A model generated the notes under the pieces. That model saw only the letters and a list, made by a program, of their open reading frames with translations, searched no databases and was not told the DNA's origin. A stretch of DNA of 64,000 nucleotides. Origin: Streptacidiphilus albus JL83. GTDB lineage: Bacteria; Actinomycetota; Actinomycetes; Streptomycetales; Streptomycetaceae. The position numbers were made by a program, and so were the translations under genes. Numbering within the stretch: the first letter of the stretch is position 1; every line of letters begins with the position of its first letter. This document shows, piece after piece, positions 48,619 to 58,178 of this stretch. Where the stretch lies: contig NZ_JQML01000001.1 of NCBI RefSeq assembly GCF_000744705.1, positions 3,482,017 to 3,546,016 of the forward strand, read 5' to 3'.

Positions 48619-49404
48619 TCACTCGCCCGGGCGCTCGCCGAGGGCGTAGACCAGCCGGTTCCGGTCGGCGCAGTAGCGGGTCTCGGAGACCCGGACCGGA
48701 CCGGCCTCGGTGAACCCGGTGCGGAGCTGAACCAGCAGCGGGACGCCCGGCCCGGCCTGGAACCACTGGGCCTCCTCCGGGTTGGGCATCCGCGCGGCCA
48801 GTTCGTCCACGCAGCCGATCTCGACGTGGCCGGCCTCGCCGAGGGCCACCTCGTCCCCGCCGTCCACCGGGTCGGGGTCCATCAGGGCCGTACCGGCGGC
48901 CAGGCCGACCGGGTAGTGGCTCTCCTCGATGGACCAGGGCTCGCCGTCCATGTGCCGCAGCACCCGGCGCAGCACGACCGCCTCACCGGCCTTGATCCGC
49001 AGCCGATCGGTGATGTCGGTGGTCGCTCGTACGATCAGCATCTGGAAGTCGGCCGTCAATTTCCGACCGGCCCGCTCGGCCTCTTCCGCATATGCCGCGG
49101 AGGGGGTGGTCAGCGGGGTTCTCCGACCGGGAACGGAAGGTGATGTGTATGCATGGTGATCGAGGACCGGATGATCCTTGAGGTAGGTTCCTTTTCCCTG
49201 GACACGAATCAGCAGACCCTCATTGACCAGGACGTCAACCGCCAGTCGGACTGTATTACGAGCTACCCCGTACTGGCTTTCCAGTTCGCTTTCGACCGGC
49301 AGCGACTCGCCGCTCTGCCACTCTCCGGTCATGATCCGACGGCGCAGATCTGCGGCCAGCCGCTGGTATTTGGGAGCCTGTCCGGGGCCACGGGAAATGT
49401 TCAC
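48619..49404 (-). CDS. GntR/HutC family regulator with UTRA domain
   Basis: The 261-residue protein has a GntR winged helix (KYQRLAADLRRRIMTGEWQSG ... ARNTVRLAVDVLVNEG, RVQGKGTYL) and a C-terminal UTRA ligand domain from about residue 95 (RAGRKLTADFQML ... SIEESHYP). It would bind a small metabolite, often a sugar phosphate, and release DNA. No obvious metabolic target gene is next to it. It is divergently placed from the HATPase gene, with 202 bp between starts. Confidence 0.88.
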   Translation of the reverse strand: MNISRGPGQAPKYQRLAADLRRRIMTGEWQSGESLPVESELESQYGVARNTVRLAVDVLVNEGLLIRVQGKGTYLKDHPVLDHHAYTSPSVPGRRTPLTTPSAAYAEEAERAGRKLTADFQMLIVRATTDITDRLRIKAGEAVVLRRVLRHMDGEPWSIEESHYPVGLAAGTALMDPDPVDGGDEVALGEAGHVEIGCVDELAARMPNPEEAQWFQAGPGVPLLVQLRTGFTEAGPVRVSETRYCADRNRLVYALGERPGE

Positions 49405-49606
49405 TCAGCGAATGTAGCCATTCGGCTTGCGCCGCACCCGAGAAACCAGCCAACATAAGTCAAGATTGGGGCAATCCCTACTATTCCAACCACTTGCAAT
49501 CAGGAGCCACCTATGCACCGGATGGAGCAGTGACATCGGGGGGAAGACCTCCGGGACACCACCCGTGCAGCACCCACCAGCCACCTCGCAAGCCGGAGCA
49601 GCCACG

Positions 49607-50149
49607 ATGAATCACCGGAGAGCCTGGGCCGCGATCGCCTCCTTCCCGCCGAACCCCGAGAACGTCGCGCACGCCCGTCGGATCACCCGGACCGCACTGG
49701 CCGCCTGGGGCGTCCAGGAGCTGGCCGACAGCGCGGAGATGCTGGTCTCCGAGCTCGTCACCAACGCCCTGCGGTACGGGCGCGGGCCGGTCGATCTGAC
49801 AATCGCCCTGTCCGGGGGCAGTCTGCGGATCGCCGTCGCCGACGAGGGACCGGCGATGCCGGTGCCGCGCGAGGCCGGGGACGACGCCCAGAACGGGCGC
49901 GGCCTGATGATCGTCGAGATGCTCGCCGACAGCTGGGAGGTCACCGTCCGGCTGACCGGCAAGACCGTGAGCTGCGTGCTGGCCCTGGAGCCCGCCCAGG
50001 CCGCCGCCGTGGCCGCGCGCGCGGCCTCCGGGACCGCTCCGGCGCTGGAGCAGGCGCTCGCCGCCGTCGTCGGCGCCGGGGCGGAAACGGCCGAAGGACG
50101 GCGGCCCCGTGTCCGCCCTTCGGGTGAACACGGGGCACGAGGCAAATAG
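49607..50149 (+). CDS. ATP-binding protein, serine-kinase/anti-sigma (RsbW-like) family
   Basis: The 180-residue protein is a GHKL ATPase domain of the HATPase_c_2 type: ELVTNALRYGRG (N box), VADEGPAMPVPRE (G1) and GRGLMIVEMLADSWEV (G2). Streptomyces has dozens of such proteins, acting as anti-sigma or anti-anti-sigma kinases. An Ala-rich tail (130-180) is non-domain. No partner sigma factor or antagonist is adjacent. ATG 49607 has GGAG about ten bases upstream; a start at 49427 is upstream of the expected domain and unlikely. Confidence 0.85.
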   Translation: MNHRRAWAAIASFPPNPENVAHARRITRTALAAWGVQELADSAEMLVSELVTNALRYGRGPVDLTIALSGGSLRIAVADEGPAMPVPREAGDDAQNGRGLMIVEMLADSWEVTVRLTGKTVSCVLALEPAQAAAVAARAASGTAPALEQALAAVVGAGAETAEGRRPRVRPSGEHGARGK

Positions 50150-50172
50150 GGGGCGTGCGGACCGGCCGCGCA

Positions 50173-51150
50173 CTACCAGCGCGCGGCCTCCGGCAGCGGC
50201 CCGCCGTACCAGATCTCCACCAGCCGCCGGGCGATGGAGATCCCGGCCGGGGGCAGCAGCGAACCGTCCGCCATCCCCGCCCGCAGCTCCTCGCGGCTGA
50301 ACCAGCCGGCCTCGGAGAGCTCCTCGCCGTCGACGGCGATCTCGGCCCCGCCGTCGCGCTCGTCCGCGCGTGCCAGGAAGCCGAGCATCAGGCTGGCCGG
50401 GAACGGCCAGGGCTGGCTGGCGACATAGGTCACCGAGCCGAGGTCGACCCGGACCCCGGCCTCCTCGGCCACCTCCCGGGCCACCGCCTGCTCCAGCGAC
50501 TCCCCCGGCTCCACGAAGCCGGCCAGGGTCGAGTAGCGGCCCTCGGGCCACAGGGCCTGGCGCCCCAGCAGCGCCCGGTCCTGGCCGTCGGTGACCAGCA
50601 TGATCACCGCGGCGTCGGTGCGCGGGTAGTGCTCGTGCGCGCAGGAGGTGCAGCGCCGCACGTGCCCGGCGGCGGCCGGCGCCGTGGCGTGGCCGCAGCG
50701 CGAGCAGAAGCGGTGCGAGTGGTGCCAGTTCTGCAGCGCCACGGCGTGCACCAGCAGGCCCGAGTCGCGGTCGCCCAGGGTCGCGCCGACCTCGCGCAGC
50801 CCGGCCGGCCGGGCGTCCCCGTCCAGCCGCCCGGGGAGGCTGTCCGCGGACAGGGCGAAGTAGGAGACCCCGTCCTGGTCGGTGCCCAGGAAGTAGCGCT
50901 CCCCTCCGTCCGGGGCCTCGAAGGAGGGCAGCAGCACCAGCTCGCTGCCGTCGGCGGTGTCCTCGACGAAGGCCTGCCCCTCGGCCACCACCAGCACCCG
51001 GGTGTCGGGGTGGCTCCAGGCGGCGGCGAGCCACGGCTCGTCGAGCCGGTGCTCGGCGGCGCGGTCCACCCCCGCCCGGGCGAGTGCGAGCGTCGGGCGG
51101 TCTCCCGCGGCCGGGGCCTCCGTCACGGTCTGGTCCTTCGGCTGCACCAT
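50173..51150 (-). CDS. nudC: NADH pyrophosphatase (NudC)
   Basis: The 325-residue enzyme has a zinc ribbon (FCSRCGH ... RCTSCAHEHYPRTD), a NUDIX box (GFVEPGESLEQAVAREVAEEAG) and the NudC signature SQPWPFPASLM. It cleaves NAD(H) or NAD-capped RNA to NMN and AMP. The start at ATG 51150 gives the N-terminus expected for Streptomyces NudC; further in-frame ATGs lie at 51171, 51174 and 51183. It is 70 bp downstream of the M20 gene on the same strand. Confidence 0.92.
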   Translation of the reverse strand: MVQPKDQTVTEAPAAGDRPTLALARAGVDRAAEHRLDEPWLAAAWSHPDTRVLVVAEGQAFVEDTADGSELVLLPSFEAPDGGERYFLGTDQDGVSYFALSADSLPGRLDGDARPAGLREVGATLGDRDSGLLVHAVALQNWHHSHRFCSRCGHATAPAAAGHVRRCTSCAHEHYPRTDAAVIMLVTDGQDRALLGRQALWPEGRYSTLAGFVEPGESLEQAVAREVAEEAGVRVDLGSVTYVASQPWPFPASLMLGFLARADERDGGAEIAVDGEELSEAGWFSREELRAGMADGSLLPPAGISIARRLVEIWYGGPLPEAARW

Positions 51151-51220
51151 CACGTACCTGCTCTCCCCCATCATCGGAACCATGTCTTGCTGCTCACCGG
51201 ATCGCTGCGGCGAGACCCGG

Positions 51221-52633
51221 TCACCGGGCCGTGCTGTCCCAGCTACCGGCCAGGTCCGCCCACAGGTGGGCGGCCGTCTCCACGCCCTTGGCCAGCAGGT
51301 CCAGCTCGACCTTCTCGCCGACCGAGTGCCAGCCGTCCGAGGGGACCGAGATCCCCAGGAAGAGCACCGGGGCGCCGAGGACGTCCTGGAGGTCGGCCGC
51401 GGGGCCGGAACCGCCCTCCCGGGTGAACAGGATCTTCTGTTCGAACGCCCGGCCCATGGAGCGGGCCAGCGACTGCAGCGCCGGGTGGTCCAGCGGGGTG
51501 AGGCAGGGCCGGGTCGCCCCGGGGAAGACGATCTCGTGCCGGATGCCGGCCGGGAGCCGCTCCGCGACCCAGGCCGTGACCGACTGCCGGACCTTGTCCA
51601 CGTCCTGCCCGGCGACCAGCCGGAAGGTCAGCTTGAGGTGCGCGTCGGCCGGGACGATGGTCTTGCCGCCGGGGCCGGTGTAGCCGCCCCAGATCCCGTT
51701 GACCTCGGCGGTCGGCCGGGCCCAGATCCGCTCCAGGGTGCTGAAGCCCTCCTCGCCCAGGGTCGCCCGGGACTTGGCCACGGACAGCCACTCGGCCTCG
51801 TCGAAGGGCAGTTCGGCGAAGAGCTCGCGCTCCTGCGCGGTCAGCTCCACCACGCCCTCGTAGAAGCCCGGGACGGCGACCCGCCGCTCCGGCGTGTGCA
51901 GTCCGGCGACCAGCCGCGCCGCCTCGGTCGCGGGGTTGGGCACCGCGCCGCCGAAGGAGCCCGAGTGGATGTCCTGTGAGGGGCCGTAGAGGTCGATCTG
52001 GCACTCCAGCATGCCGCGCATGCCGGTGCAGACCGTGGGGGTGGACTCGGACCACATGCCGGTGTCGGAGATGATCACGACATCGGCGGCCAGCCGCTCG
52101 GCGTGCTCCCGGATCAGGGCGCCGAAGTGCGGCGAACCCGACTCCTCCTCACCCTCCACCAGCAGCTTGAGGTTGACGGCCGGAGCAGTCCGCCCGGTCG
52201 CCGCGAGGTGCGCCCGCACCCCCAGGGTGTGGAAGAAGACCTGGCCCTTGTCGTCCGCCGCGCCCCGGCCGTACAGCCGGCCGTCGGCGACCACCGGCTC
52301 GAAGGGGTCGTTGGCCCAGCCGTCCTCACGGGCGGCCGGCTGGACGTCGTGGTGCCCGTACACCAGGACGGTCGGCGCGGAGGCGTCGCCGGAGGGCCAC
52401 TCCGCGAAGACGGCCGGCAGGCCGCCGTTCTCCGTCTCCCAGACCTCGGCGACCGGGAAGCCGGTCGCCCTCAGCTTGTCGGCGAGCCACTCCGCGGAGC
52501 GGCGCACCTCGCCCGCGCGGGCGGGGTCGGCCGACACCGAGGGGATGCGCAGCCAGGCGGCCAGGTCGTCGAGGAAGGCGGGGGTGTGTTCCGCGATGAA
52601 CTCGCGGACCACGCTGTCCGGGGAAGTCGTCAT
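51221..52633 (-). CDS. M20 family dipeptidase / metallopeptidase
   Basis: The 470-residue protein has VLVYGHHDVQPA (metal His and Asp), GRGAADDKGQ (bridging Asp), LLVEGEEESGSP (catalytic Glu-Glu), HSGSFGGAVPNP in the dimerisation region and a terminal WHSVGEKV His ligand. It resembles PepV/carnosinase-type dipeptidases with two zinc ions. It would act on dipeptides in the cytoplasm. The ATG at 52633 lies next to a GC-rich repeat region. Confidence 0.93.
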   Translation of the reverse strand: MTTSPDSVVREFIAEHTPAFLDDLAAWLRIPSVSADPARAGEVRRSAEWLADKLRATGFPVAEVWETENGGLPAVFAEWPSGDASAPTVLVYGHHDVQPAAREDGWANDPFEPVVADGRLYGRGAADDKGQVFFHTLGVRAHLAATGRTAPAVNLKLLVEGEEESGSPHFGALIREHAERLAADVVIISDTGMWSESTPTVCTGMRGMLECQIDLYGPSQDIHSGSFGGAVPNPATEAARLVAGLHTPERRVAVPGFYEGVVELTAQERELFAELPFDEAEWLSVAKSRATLGEEGFSTLERIWARPTAEVNGIWGGYTGPGGKTIVPADAHLKLTFRLVAGQDVDKVRQSVTAWVAERLPAGIRHEIVFPGATRPCLTPLDHPALQSLARSMGRAFEQKILFTREGGSGPAADLQDVLGAPVLFLGISVPSDGWHSVGEKVELDLLAKGVETAAHLWADLAGSWDSTAR

Positions 52634-52690
52634 GGTACGACTCTAGTTCGGTTGCCGACCGCCCCGGCCCCGGCCCCACCCGCCGGGAGC

Positions 52691-52756
52691 GGGCGGGGCC
52701 GGGCGGGCGCCGGGGCGGGCCGGGCGGGCGCCGGGCGGGGCCGGGCGGGCGCCGGG
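52691..52756. repeat. 21-bp GC-only tandem repeat
   Basis: Three copies of the 13-mer CCGGGCGGGCGCC at 52699, 52720 and 52741 are set at an exact or near-exact 21-bp period, in a stretch made almost only of G and C. It lies between the divergent M20 gene start and the end of the FtsX permease. It can form strong hairpins and may terminate transcription. Confidence 0.8.
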
Positions 52757-52771
52757 GCGGCCGACGGGGGG

Positions 52772-55636
52772 TCAGCCGAGCCGACGGGTGAGCACCATCC
52801 GGGAGCGGGTGCAGCCGGCCGCCAGCAGCCAGGCCAGCAGCGGCAACCCGACCACCAGCTCCAGCAGCGTCGACCAGGGCACCTCCAGCGCCGCGGACAG
52901 CGCGCCCTGGATCGAGCCGGTGGTGGTGTCGTAGTAGACGACCTTGTTCGAGCCCAGCTCCCGCCACAGCGCCGCCGCCGGGACCATCCCGGCCACCGTG
53001 CCCAGCAGCGCCCCCATCGCGGCGATCACCGCGCACTGGAAGCCGGAGAGGGTCCGCCTGATCCTGGCGGCCGCGCCGACCGCCGCCAGCGTGGCCAGGT
53101 CGGCCTGGGAGTCGGCGGCGGCGAGCCCGGTGGCGATGGCGGCGGCGGCGACGGCGACGGTCGTGGCCGCGATCACCAGGCCGATGGCGATGGCCCCGTT
53201 GCTCGGCTGGAAGCCGCGCTCGACGGAGAGCGCCCCCTGGGAGACCTCGGCGACGGCGGCTGCGGCCCGCTGCTGCTCGGCCTGGGTCACCGGCTGCTTC
53301 GGCAGCCAGACCGAGGCCAGCGGCGCGGTCCTCAGCCCGGCCCGGGTCGCGGCCGAGGCCGGGAGCAGCGCGCTGACCGCGGCCGGGTGCGCGGAGATCA
53401 CGGTCGCGGGCAGGGACACCGTCCGGGTGGTCGGCCTTCCGCTGCCGTCCGCCGTGTAGCTCTCGATCTGCAGGGTGGTCCTGCCGTCGACGACGTAGCG
53501 GCCGTCGGTGACCAGGACGCTGCCCCGGGCGAGGGCGGCCGCGGCAGCCGGGTCGTCGTTGCCGAGCACATTGCGCAGCGCGGCCGCGTCGCCGACGACG
53601 ACCGACGCCCCGATCGACTCGCCCGAGCTGCGGCCCGCGTCCACCGCCGCCCGGCAGCGCGGATCGGTGCGCGCCGCCTGCTGGACCGCGGCCGGGCTCA
53701 GCTGGTTCATGGCGGCGCCGGTGACGAAGGCCGGGCAGACCTCGGCGGCGGGCAGCTGCAGCGACACGTATCCGCAGCCCGCCTCCGTACCGGTGACGCA
53801 GCCGGTCCCGGAGAGCAGGGTGGACAGGTCGGCACGCGGCCCCGGGTCGGGAATGCTGTTCTGCACGGCCGCCCGGGCCTGGCCCAGGTGCTTGCCGGTG
53901 GGATCGCCGTACTGGTCGGCCGAGAGCGTCACCGCGCCGTTGACGGTGCGGGCGGAGTACTGCTGCTGGTTCTGCGCGTTGGTGCTGCTCTGGAAGACCA
54001 GCACCGCGACCGCACCGGCCACGGCGGCCATGACGGCGGCGACGGCCGGGGCGGTGCGCCCCCGGTTGCGGGTGGCGTCGCGCAGCGCGAGCCGGGGCCC
54101 GAGCGGCAGCCTGCCGCTGAGCCGGCCGAACTGGCCGACCAGGAACGGGGTGCAGGCCACCACGCCGAGCTCGGCCAGCGCCGAGCCGCCGAGGACGGGC
54201 AGGAACCCGCCGCCGGCCAGCTTCGTGCCGAGCAGTGCCAGCGCCGCGCCCCCGGCGACGGCGAGCACGCCGAGCACGGTGAGCACCTTCGGCGGGGCCT
54301 TGACGACGCCCCGGCCGGTCAGTGAGGCGACCACCTCCTGCCGGGACGCCTGGACCGCCGGGACGACCGCCGCCAGCAGCCCGGTGACCAGCCCCACCAG
54401 CACGACGCCGAGCAGGTCGAGCGGTTCGAGCGTCAGACTGCCGAAGCGGGCGCCGGCCTTGGCCTCCAGCCAGCCCCGGCCGAGGGCCACGGCCGTCGCC
54501 CCGAGGGCGATGCCGCAGACCGCGCCCAGCGTCCCGAGCACGATCCCGCCGCCGAGGACGACGGAGCGGGTGTGCGCCCGGTTGCCGCCCCCGGCCGCGA
54601 GCAGGCCCAGCTGCCGACGGGACCGGCGGGCGCCGACCGCGAAGGCGGGACCGGCCAGCAGCACGATCTCCAGCAGCGCCATGCCGACGACCGTGCCCAG
54701 AATGGTGATCGTGGTCTTGTCGCTGCTGAACTCCGGACGCTGGTTCCGGCTGTACGGGACGTCGCTGCTGGGCGGCGGGTCGGCGAGTACCGCGCGGGAG
54801 GCCACGGTGACGCCGTACTGATTGGCCTTCAGCACGTCGTTCCAGCTGAACCCGGACTGCCCGGGCAGGCTGACCAGCCAGGTCTGGCCGCTCTCGAAGC
54901 CGCTGTCACGGTTGCCGGTCCTGGCGTCGGCGGCGCTGATGCCGGCCATCACCGCGTTCAGGTCGTTCGGCCTGAGCACCAGTTCGTCGTCGCCGAGGCT
55001 GTTCGGGAACTCGACGGCGGCGGTGATGGTGAGCGGCTGGTCGGAGTTGGCCAGGGTGGTGGTGCGGCCGATGCCGAGGCCGGAGTCCTTGAGGAAGGCG
55101 GTGCTCGCGGCGACCTGGAACGGGCCCTGCGGCAGGGTGCCCTGGCGGAGGGTCACCATCCCCCTGGTCAGCGGGTCGCTCAGGTCGATGCCGTTGACGT
55201 CGACGTTGCTCTGGCCGTAGGCGGTGGTGGTGGCCAGGTAGAGGTCGGTGTCGACCGGCTGCACCGTCGCCCCGGCCGGCAGTGCCCGGGTCAGCAGTTG
55301 GGCGGTCGACTCCTTGGCGAGGGCGGTCCGGCTGACCCCGCCGACGCTGCTCCCGGCCTGCTTGGCCGGGACGTTGTCGGAGCCGTTGTCCGGGTTCGGG
55401 GCCTGCTCGACCGCCTGTCCCGGCTGGATCGAGGTGATGAACGCCTGGGCCTGTCCCATCCGGCGGTCGGCGCTCTCCTGTGCGGTGAGCTGGGAGCTGC
55501 GGTAGGTCACGTCGGCGGCGCTCACTCCCAGGATCGGGACCGCGATCATGGCGATGACCAGGGCGCTGCGTCCCTTGGCGCGGAGGGCGTCGCGGCGGGC
55601 GATGCGGAGCGCGACCCGCCAGGCGGCGAGCTTCAC
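52772..55636 (-). CDS. ABC transporter permease, FtsX-like (MacB type)
   Basis: The 954-residue membrane protein has a cytoplasmic N-terminus, first helix at about 22-40, a large extracytoplasmic domain, and two FtsX-like helix bundles near 310-520 and 810-940. The large periplasmic-side domain fits a mechanotransmission (MacB-like) system rather than a channel. It overlaps the ATPase gene by four bases (ATGA), so both form one transporter, probably for an antimicrobial peptide or lipid. Substrate unknown. Only the downstream boundary at 52772 is GC-rich. Confidence 0.9.
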   Translation of the reverse strand: MKLAAWRVALRIARRDALRAKGRSALVIAMIAVPILGVSAADVTYRSSQLTAQESADRRMGQAQAFITSIQPGQAVEQAPNPDNGSDNVPAKQAGSSVGGVSRTALAKESTAQLLTRALPAGATVQPVDTDLYLATTTAYGQSNVDVNGIDLSDPLTRGMVTLRQGTLPQGPFQVAASTAFLKDSGLGIGRTTTLANSDQPLTITAAVEFPNSLGDDELVLRPNDLNAVMAGISAADARTGNRDSGFESGQTWLVSLPGQSGFSWNDVLKANQYGVTVASRAVLADPPPSSDVPYSRNQRPEFSSDKTTITILGTVVGMALLEIVLLAGPAFAVGARRSRRQLGLLAAGGGNRAHTRSVVLGGGIVLGTLGAVCGIALGATAVALGRGWLEAKAGARFGSLTLEPLDLLGVVLVGLVTGLLAAVVPAVQASRQEVVASLTGRGVVKAPPKVLTVLGVLAVAGGAALALLGTKLAGGGFLPVLGGSALAELGVVACTPFLVGQFGRLSGRLPLGPRLALRDATRNRGRTAPAVAAVMAAVAGAVAVLVFQSSTNAQNQQQYSARTVNGAVTLSADQYGDPTGKHLGQARAAVQNSIPDPGPRADLSTLLSGTGCVTGTEAGCGYVSLQLPAAEVCPAFVTGAAMNQLSPAAVQQAARTDPRCRAAVDAGRSSGESIGASVVVGDAAALRNVLGNDDPAAAAALARGSVLVTDGRYVVDGRTTLQIESYTADGSGRPTTRTVSLPATVISAHPAAVSALLPASAATRAGLRTAPLASVWLPKQPVTQAEQQRAAAAVAEVSQGALSVERGFQPSNGAIAIGLVIAATTVAVAAAAIATGLAAADSQADLATLAAVGAAARIRRTLSGFQCAVIAAMGALLGTVAGMVPAAALWRELGSNKVVYYDTTTGSIQGALSAALEVPWSTLLELVVGLPLLAWLLAAGCTRSRMVLTRRLG

Positions 55637-56427
55637 AGCGTCCCCGTCCCGTCCCCGGCGCCGCCGTGGCCACCGGTGATGCCGGTGAGCAGGGTCTCGG
55701 CGGCGAGCGGCGCGGACTCGTCGACGAGCCTGCCGTCGCGGAGGAAGACCACCCGGTCCGCCCAGGCGGCGTGCCGGGCCTCGTGGGTGACCATGACGGC
55801 GGCGGCGCCCGCGTCGCAGCGGCCGCGCAGCACCGCGAGCACGGACTCGCCGGTGGCGGAGTCGAGAGCGCCGGTGGGCTCGTCGGCGAGGACCAGCCGG
55901 CGGTCGCCGATCAGGGCACGGGCGATGGCCACCCGCTGCTGCTGACCGCCGGACATCTCGTCGGGGAAGCGGTCGGCGAGGTCGGCGATGCCGATCTCGG
56001 TCAGCGCGGCGACGGCCTCCTTCCGGGCCTTCCGCCCTGACAGCCCGTCGAGCTCCCGGGGCAGCGAGACGTTCTCGGCGGCGGTGAGCGCGGGTATCAG
56101 GTTGAAGTCCTGGAAGACGTAGCCGATCGCCCGGCGGCGGACGGCGGCCAGGGCCTTGCGGGACAGCGCGCCCAGCTCCTGGCCCTCCACCAGCACCTGC
56201 CCGGAGCTGGCACTGTCCAGGCCGCCGGCCAGGGTCAGCAGGGTGGACTTGCCGGAGCCGCTGGGGCCCATCACCGCGACGAACTCCCCGGGGTGCACCG
56301 CGAGGTCGACCGTGCGCAGGGCGTGCACCTCGGCTGCGCCCTGGCCGTGGACGCGGGAGACGGACCGCAGCCGCAGCACGGCGCCTCCCGGCTCACCTGG
56401 TTGAGCGGTCATCGGCTGAGTGGTCAT
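55633..56427 (-). CDS. ABC transporter ATP-binding protein
   Basis: The 264-residue ATPase has Walker A GPSGSGKSTLL, the Q loop QDFNLIPALTA, the signature SGGQQQRVAIARAL, Walker B LVLADEPTGALD and the H loop VTHEARHA. It is of the MacB/LolD subfamily that pairs with FtsX-like permeases. The ATG at 56427 overlaps the PadR stop by one base (TGATG), so regulator, ATPase and permease form one operon under PadR control. Confidence 0.94.
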   Translation of the reverse strand: MTTQPMTAQPGEPGGAVLRLRSVSRVHGQGAAEVHALRTVDLAVHPGEFVAVMGPSGSGKSTLLTLAGGLDSASSGQVLVEGQELGALSRKALAAVRRRAIGYVFQDFNLIPALTAAENVSLPRELDGLSGRKARKEAVAALTEIGIADLADRFPDEMSGGQQQRVAIARALIGDRRLVLADEPTGALDSATGESVLAVLRGRCDAGAAAVMVTHEARHAAWADRVVFLRDGRLVDESAPLAAETLLTGITGGHGGAGDGTGTL

Positions 56428-57077
56428 CACCTGCGGGCTCCCTTCTTGGTGGCTGCCGGGTCGGGCAGCGGTGACCGGGTCGGTCGGTCGGCGGCACGCG
56501 CGGCAGCGCGTTCGGCGGCGCGCTCGGCATGGCGGACCAGCCGGGTCTCGCAGTGGTCCAACCAGCGCACCTCGGCCTCGGCCTGGAAGATCAGCTGGTC
56601 CAGCACCAGCAGCCAGGCCAGGTCGTGACTCTCCGTGTCCAGGTCGGTCGCGGCGGCGCCCTCCTCGGCGGCGAGCGCCCTGGCCTTGAGCCGGGTGTAG
56701 TCCTGCAGCGCGCGGATGGTGTGGGCCCGCTGCCGCTGGGCCACCGCGGCGACGTCGACGCCGGGAACGGTGACCGCCATCGCCAGCTTTATCGCCAGTT
56801 CGTCGCGCGGCGGGTTGTCCCGGCGGACCGGGCTGCCGAACCAGACCCGCAGCTCCTCGCGTCCCTGATCGGTGACGGCGTAGAAGACGTGGCCCTCGGG
56901 GTCCTCGCCGTCGGGGCGGACCAGGCCGTCCCGTTCGAGGCGGCCGAGGGTGGTGTAGACCTGGCCGACGTTCAGCGGCCAGGTGGAGCCGGTGCGGCTC
57001 TCGAACTCGGATTTGAGCTGGTAGCCGTAGCGCGGGCCCTCTTCGAGCAGCGCCAGCAGACCGTGACGGATGGACAT
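56427..57077 (-). CDS. PadR family transcriptional regulator
   Basis: The 216-residue protein has an N-terminal winged helix (HGLLALLEEGPRYGYQLKSEFE ... GQVYTTLGRLERDGLV) and a C-terminal dimerising helical domain (Vir_act_alpha_C-like), with an Ala/Arg-rich end. It is first gene of the ABC-FtsX operon and probably represses it until an antibiotic or peptide signal arrives. A palindromic operator overlaps its start codon. Confidence 0.93.
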   Translation of the reverse strand: MSIRHGLLALLEEGPRYGYQLKSEFESRTGSTWPLNVGQVYTTLGRLERDGLVRPDGEDPEGHVFYAVTDQGREELRVWFGSPVRRDNPPRDELAIKLAMAVTVPGVDVAAVAQRQRAHTIRALQDYTRLKARALAAEEGAAATDLDTESHDLAWLLVLDQLIFQAEAEVRWLDHCETRLVRHAERAAERAAARAADRPTRSPLPDPAATKKGARR

Positions 57078-57099
57078 ACCGAGTATGTATACCCGGTAT
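57076..57099 (-). promoter_or_regulatory. Palindromic PadR operator candidate
   Basis: ATACCG (57076-57081) and CGGTAT (57094-57099) form a perfect inverted repeat with 12 bases between them. The overlap with the PadR start codon and the AT-rich centre (AGTATGTATAC) suggest autoregulation. Assigned from symmetry and location. Confidence 0.6.
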
Positions 57100-57161
57100 G
57101 TAAACGGGATTCAAGCACGATCCGTCACCGGCAGGTCCTCCCGACGCACTATGTTCGGGGC

Positions 57162-58151
57162 GTGAGCCAGCTGCGCATCGCGACCTTCAACCTGCTGCAC
57201 GGACAGGCCCTCGGCCCGGACGGCAGACCGCTCCCCGACCCCGCCGACCGGGCTGGAACCGACCCCTCCGCCCCGCTGGCCGAGGCCATCGCCGCGCTCG
57301 ACGCGGACGTCCTCGCCCTCCAGGAGGTCGACCGCCACCAACCGCGCTCCGGCGGCACGGACCAGGCCGCGGTCGCGGCCAAGGCCATGGGCGCGGCCGA
57401 CTGGCGCTTCGCCGCCGCCCTCCACGGCCGCCCGGCGCCGGTCTCCGGCTGGATCCCCGACCCCGGCGGGAGCGGCCTCCAGGTCTACGGTCCGGACGAG
57501 GTCGGCATCGGCGCCGACCGCCCCGCCTACGGCACCGCGCTGCTCACCCGGCTGCCGGTCGAGCACTGGCGGGCCCGGCGCTTCGCCCCCGCGCCCTTCG
57601 GGCTGCCGCTCCGGGTCGCCGGACGGCGCGGGCTGACCCCCGTGCCGGACGAGCCGCGCGCGGCGGTCGCCGCCGTGCTGCTCGGACCGGCCGGCCCGTT
57701 CACCGTGGTGGCGGCGCACCTGTCCTTCGTTCCGGGCTGGAACATGGGGCAGCTGGCCGGGATCCGCCGCTGGATCGCCGACCTGCCCGCGCCGTACCTG
57801 CTGCTCGGCGACTTCAACCTGGTCGGCCCGGTGCCGCGGACCGTCCTCGGCGGCGCGGCCATGGTGGACGGCCTGGGGCGGCGGCCCGGCCTCCCGCGCC
57901 AGCCCCGGGAGGCACGGCAGGGCCGGGAGGCCAGGGAGCCCCGGCGGCTGCGCCGGAGGCCGCCGCGCCGCACCTATCTGCGCGGCTGGCGGGACCTGGC
58001 CCGGACGCCCACCTACCCGGCGCACCGCCCGGCCGTGCAGTTCGACCACGTGCTGTCGGTCGGCATCCCGCGCACCGCCGTCCGCGGCACCGCCACCCCG
58101 GCGGTCGGGGTGTCCGACCACCGTCCGCTGGTGGTCGAGCTGCAGCTCTGA
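57162..58151 (+). CDS. Endonuclease/exonuclease/phosphatase (EEP) family protein
   Basis: The 329-residue protein has the EEP signatures: RIATFNLLHG, VLALQEVDRH (metal Glu), TVVAAHLSF, LLLGDFNL (Asp-Asn) and SDHRPLVVEL (catalytic His). The family includes exonuclease III, sphingomyelinases and inositol phosphatases. An Arg-rich insert lies before the last segment. No signal peptide is evident. The GTG at 57162 has GGGG upstream. It converges with the membrane phosphatase gene. Confidence 0.9.
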   Translation: MSQLRIATFNLLHGQALGPDGRPLPDPADRAGTDPSAPLAEAIAALDADVLALQEVDRHQPRSGGTDQAAVAAKAMGAADWRFAAALHGRPAPVSGWIPDPGGSGLQVYGPDEVGIGADRPAYGTALLTRLPVEHWRARRFAPAPFGLPLRVAGRRGLTPVPDEPRAAVAAVLLGPAGPFTVVAAHLSFVPGWNMGQLAGIRRWIADLPAPYLLLGDFNLVGPVPRTVLGGAAMVDGLGRRPGLPRQPREARQGREAREPRRLRRRPPRRTYLRGWRDLARTPTYPAHRPAVQFDHVLSVGIPRTAVRGTATPAVGVSDHRPLVVELQL

Positions 58152-58178
58152 GCCGAGCGGCCGGACCGGGCCCCCGGC

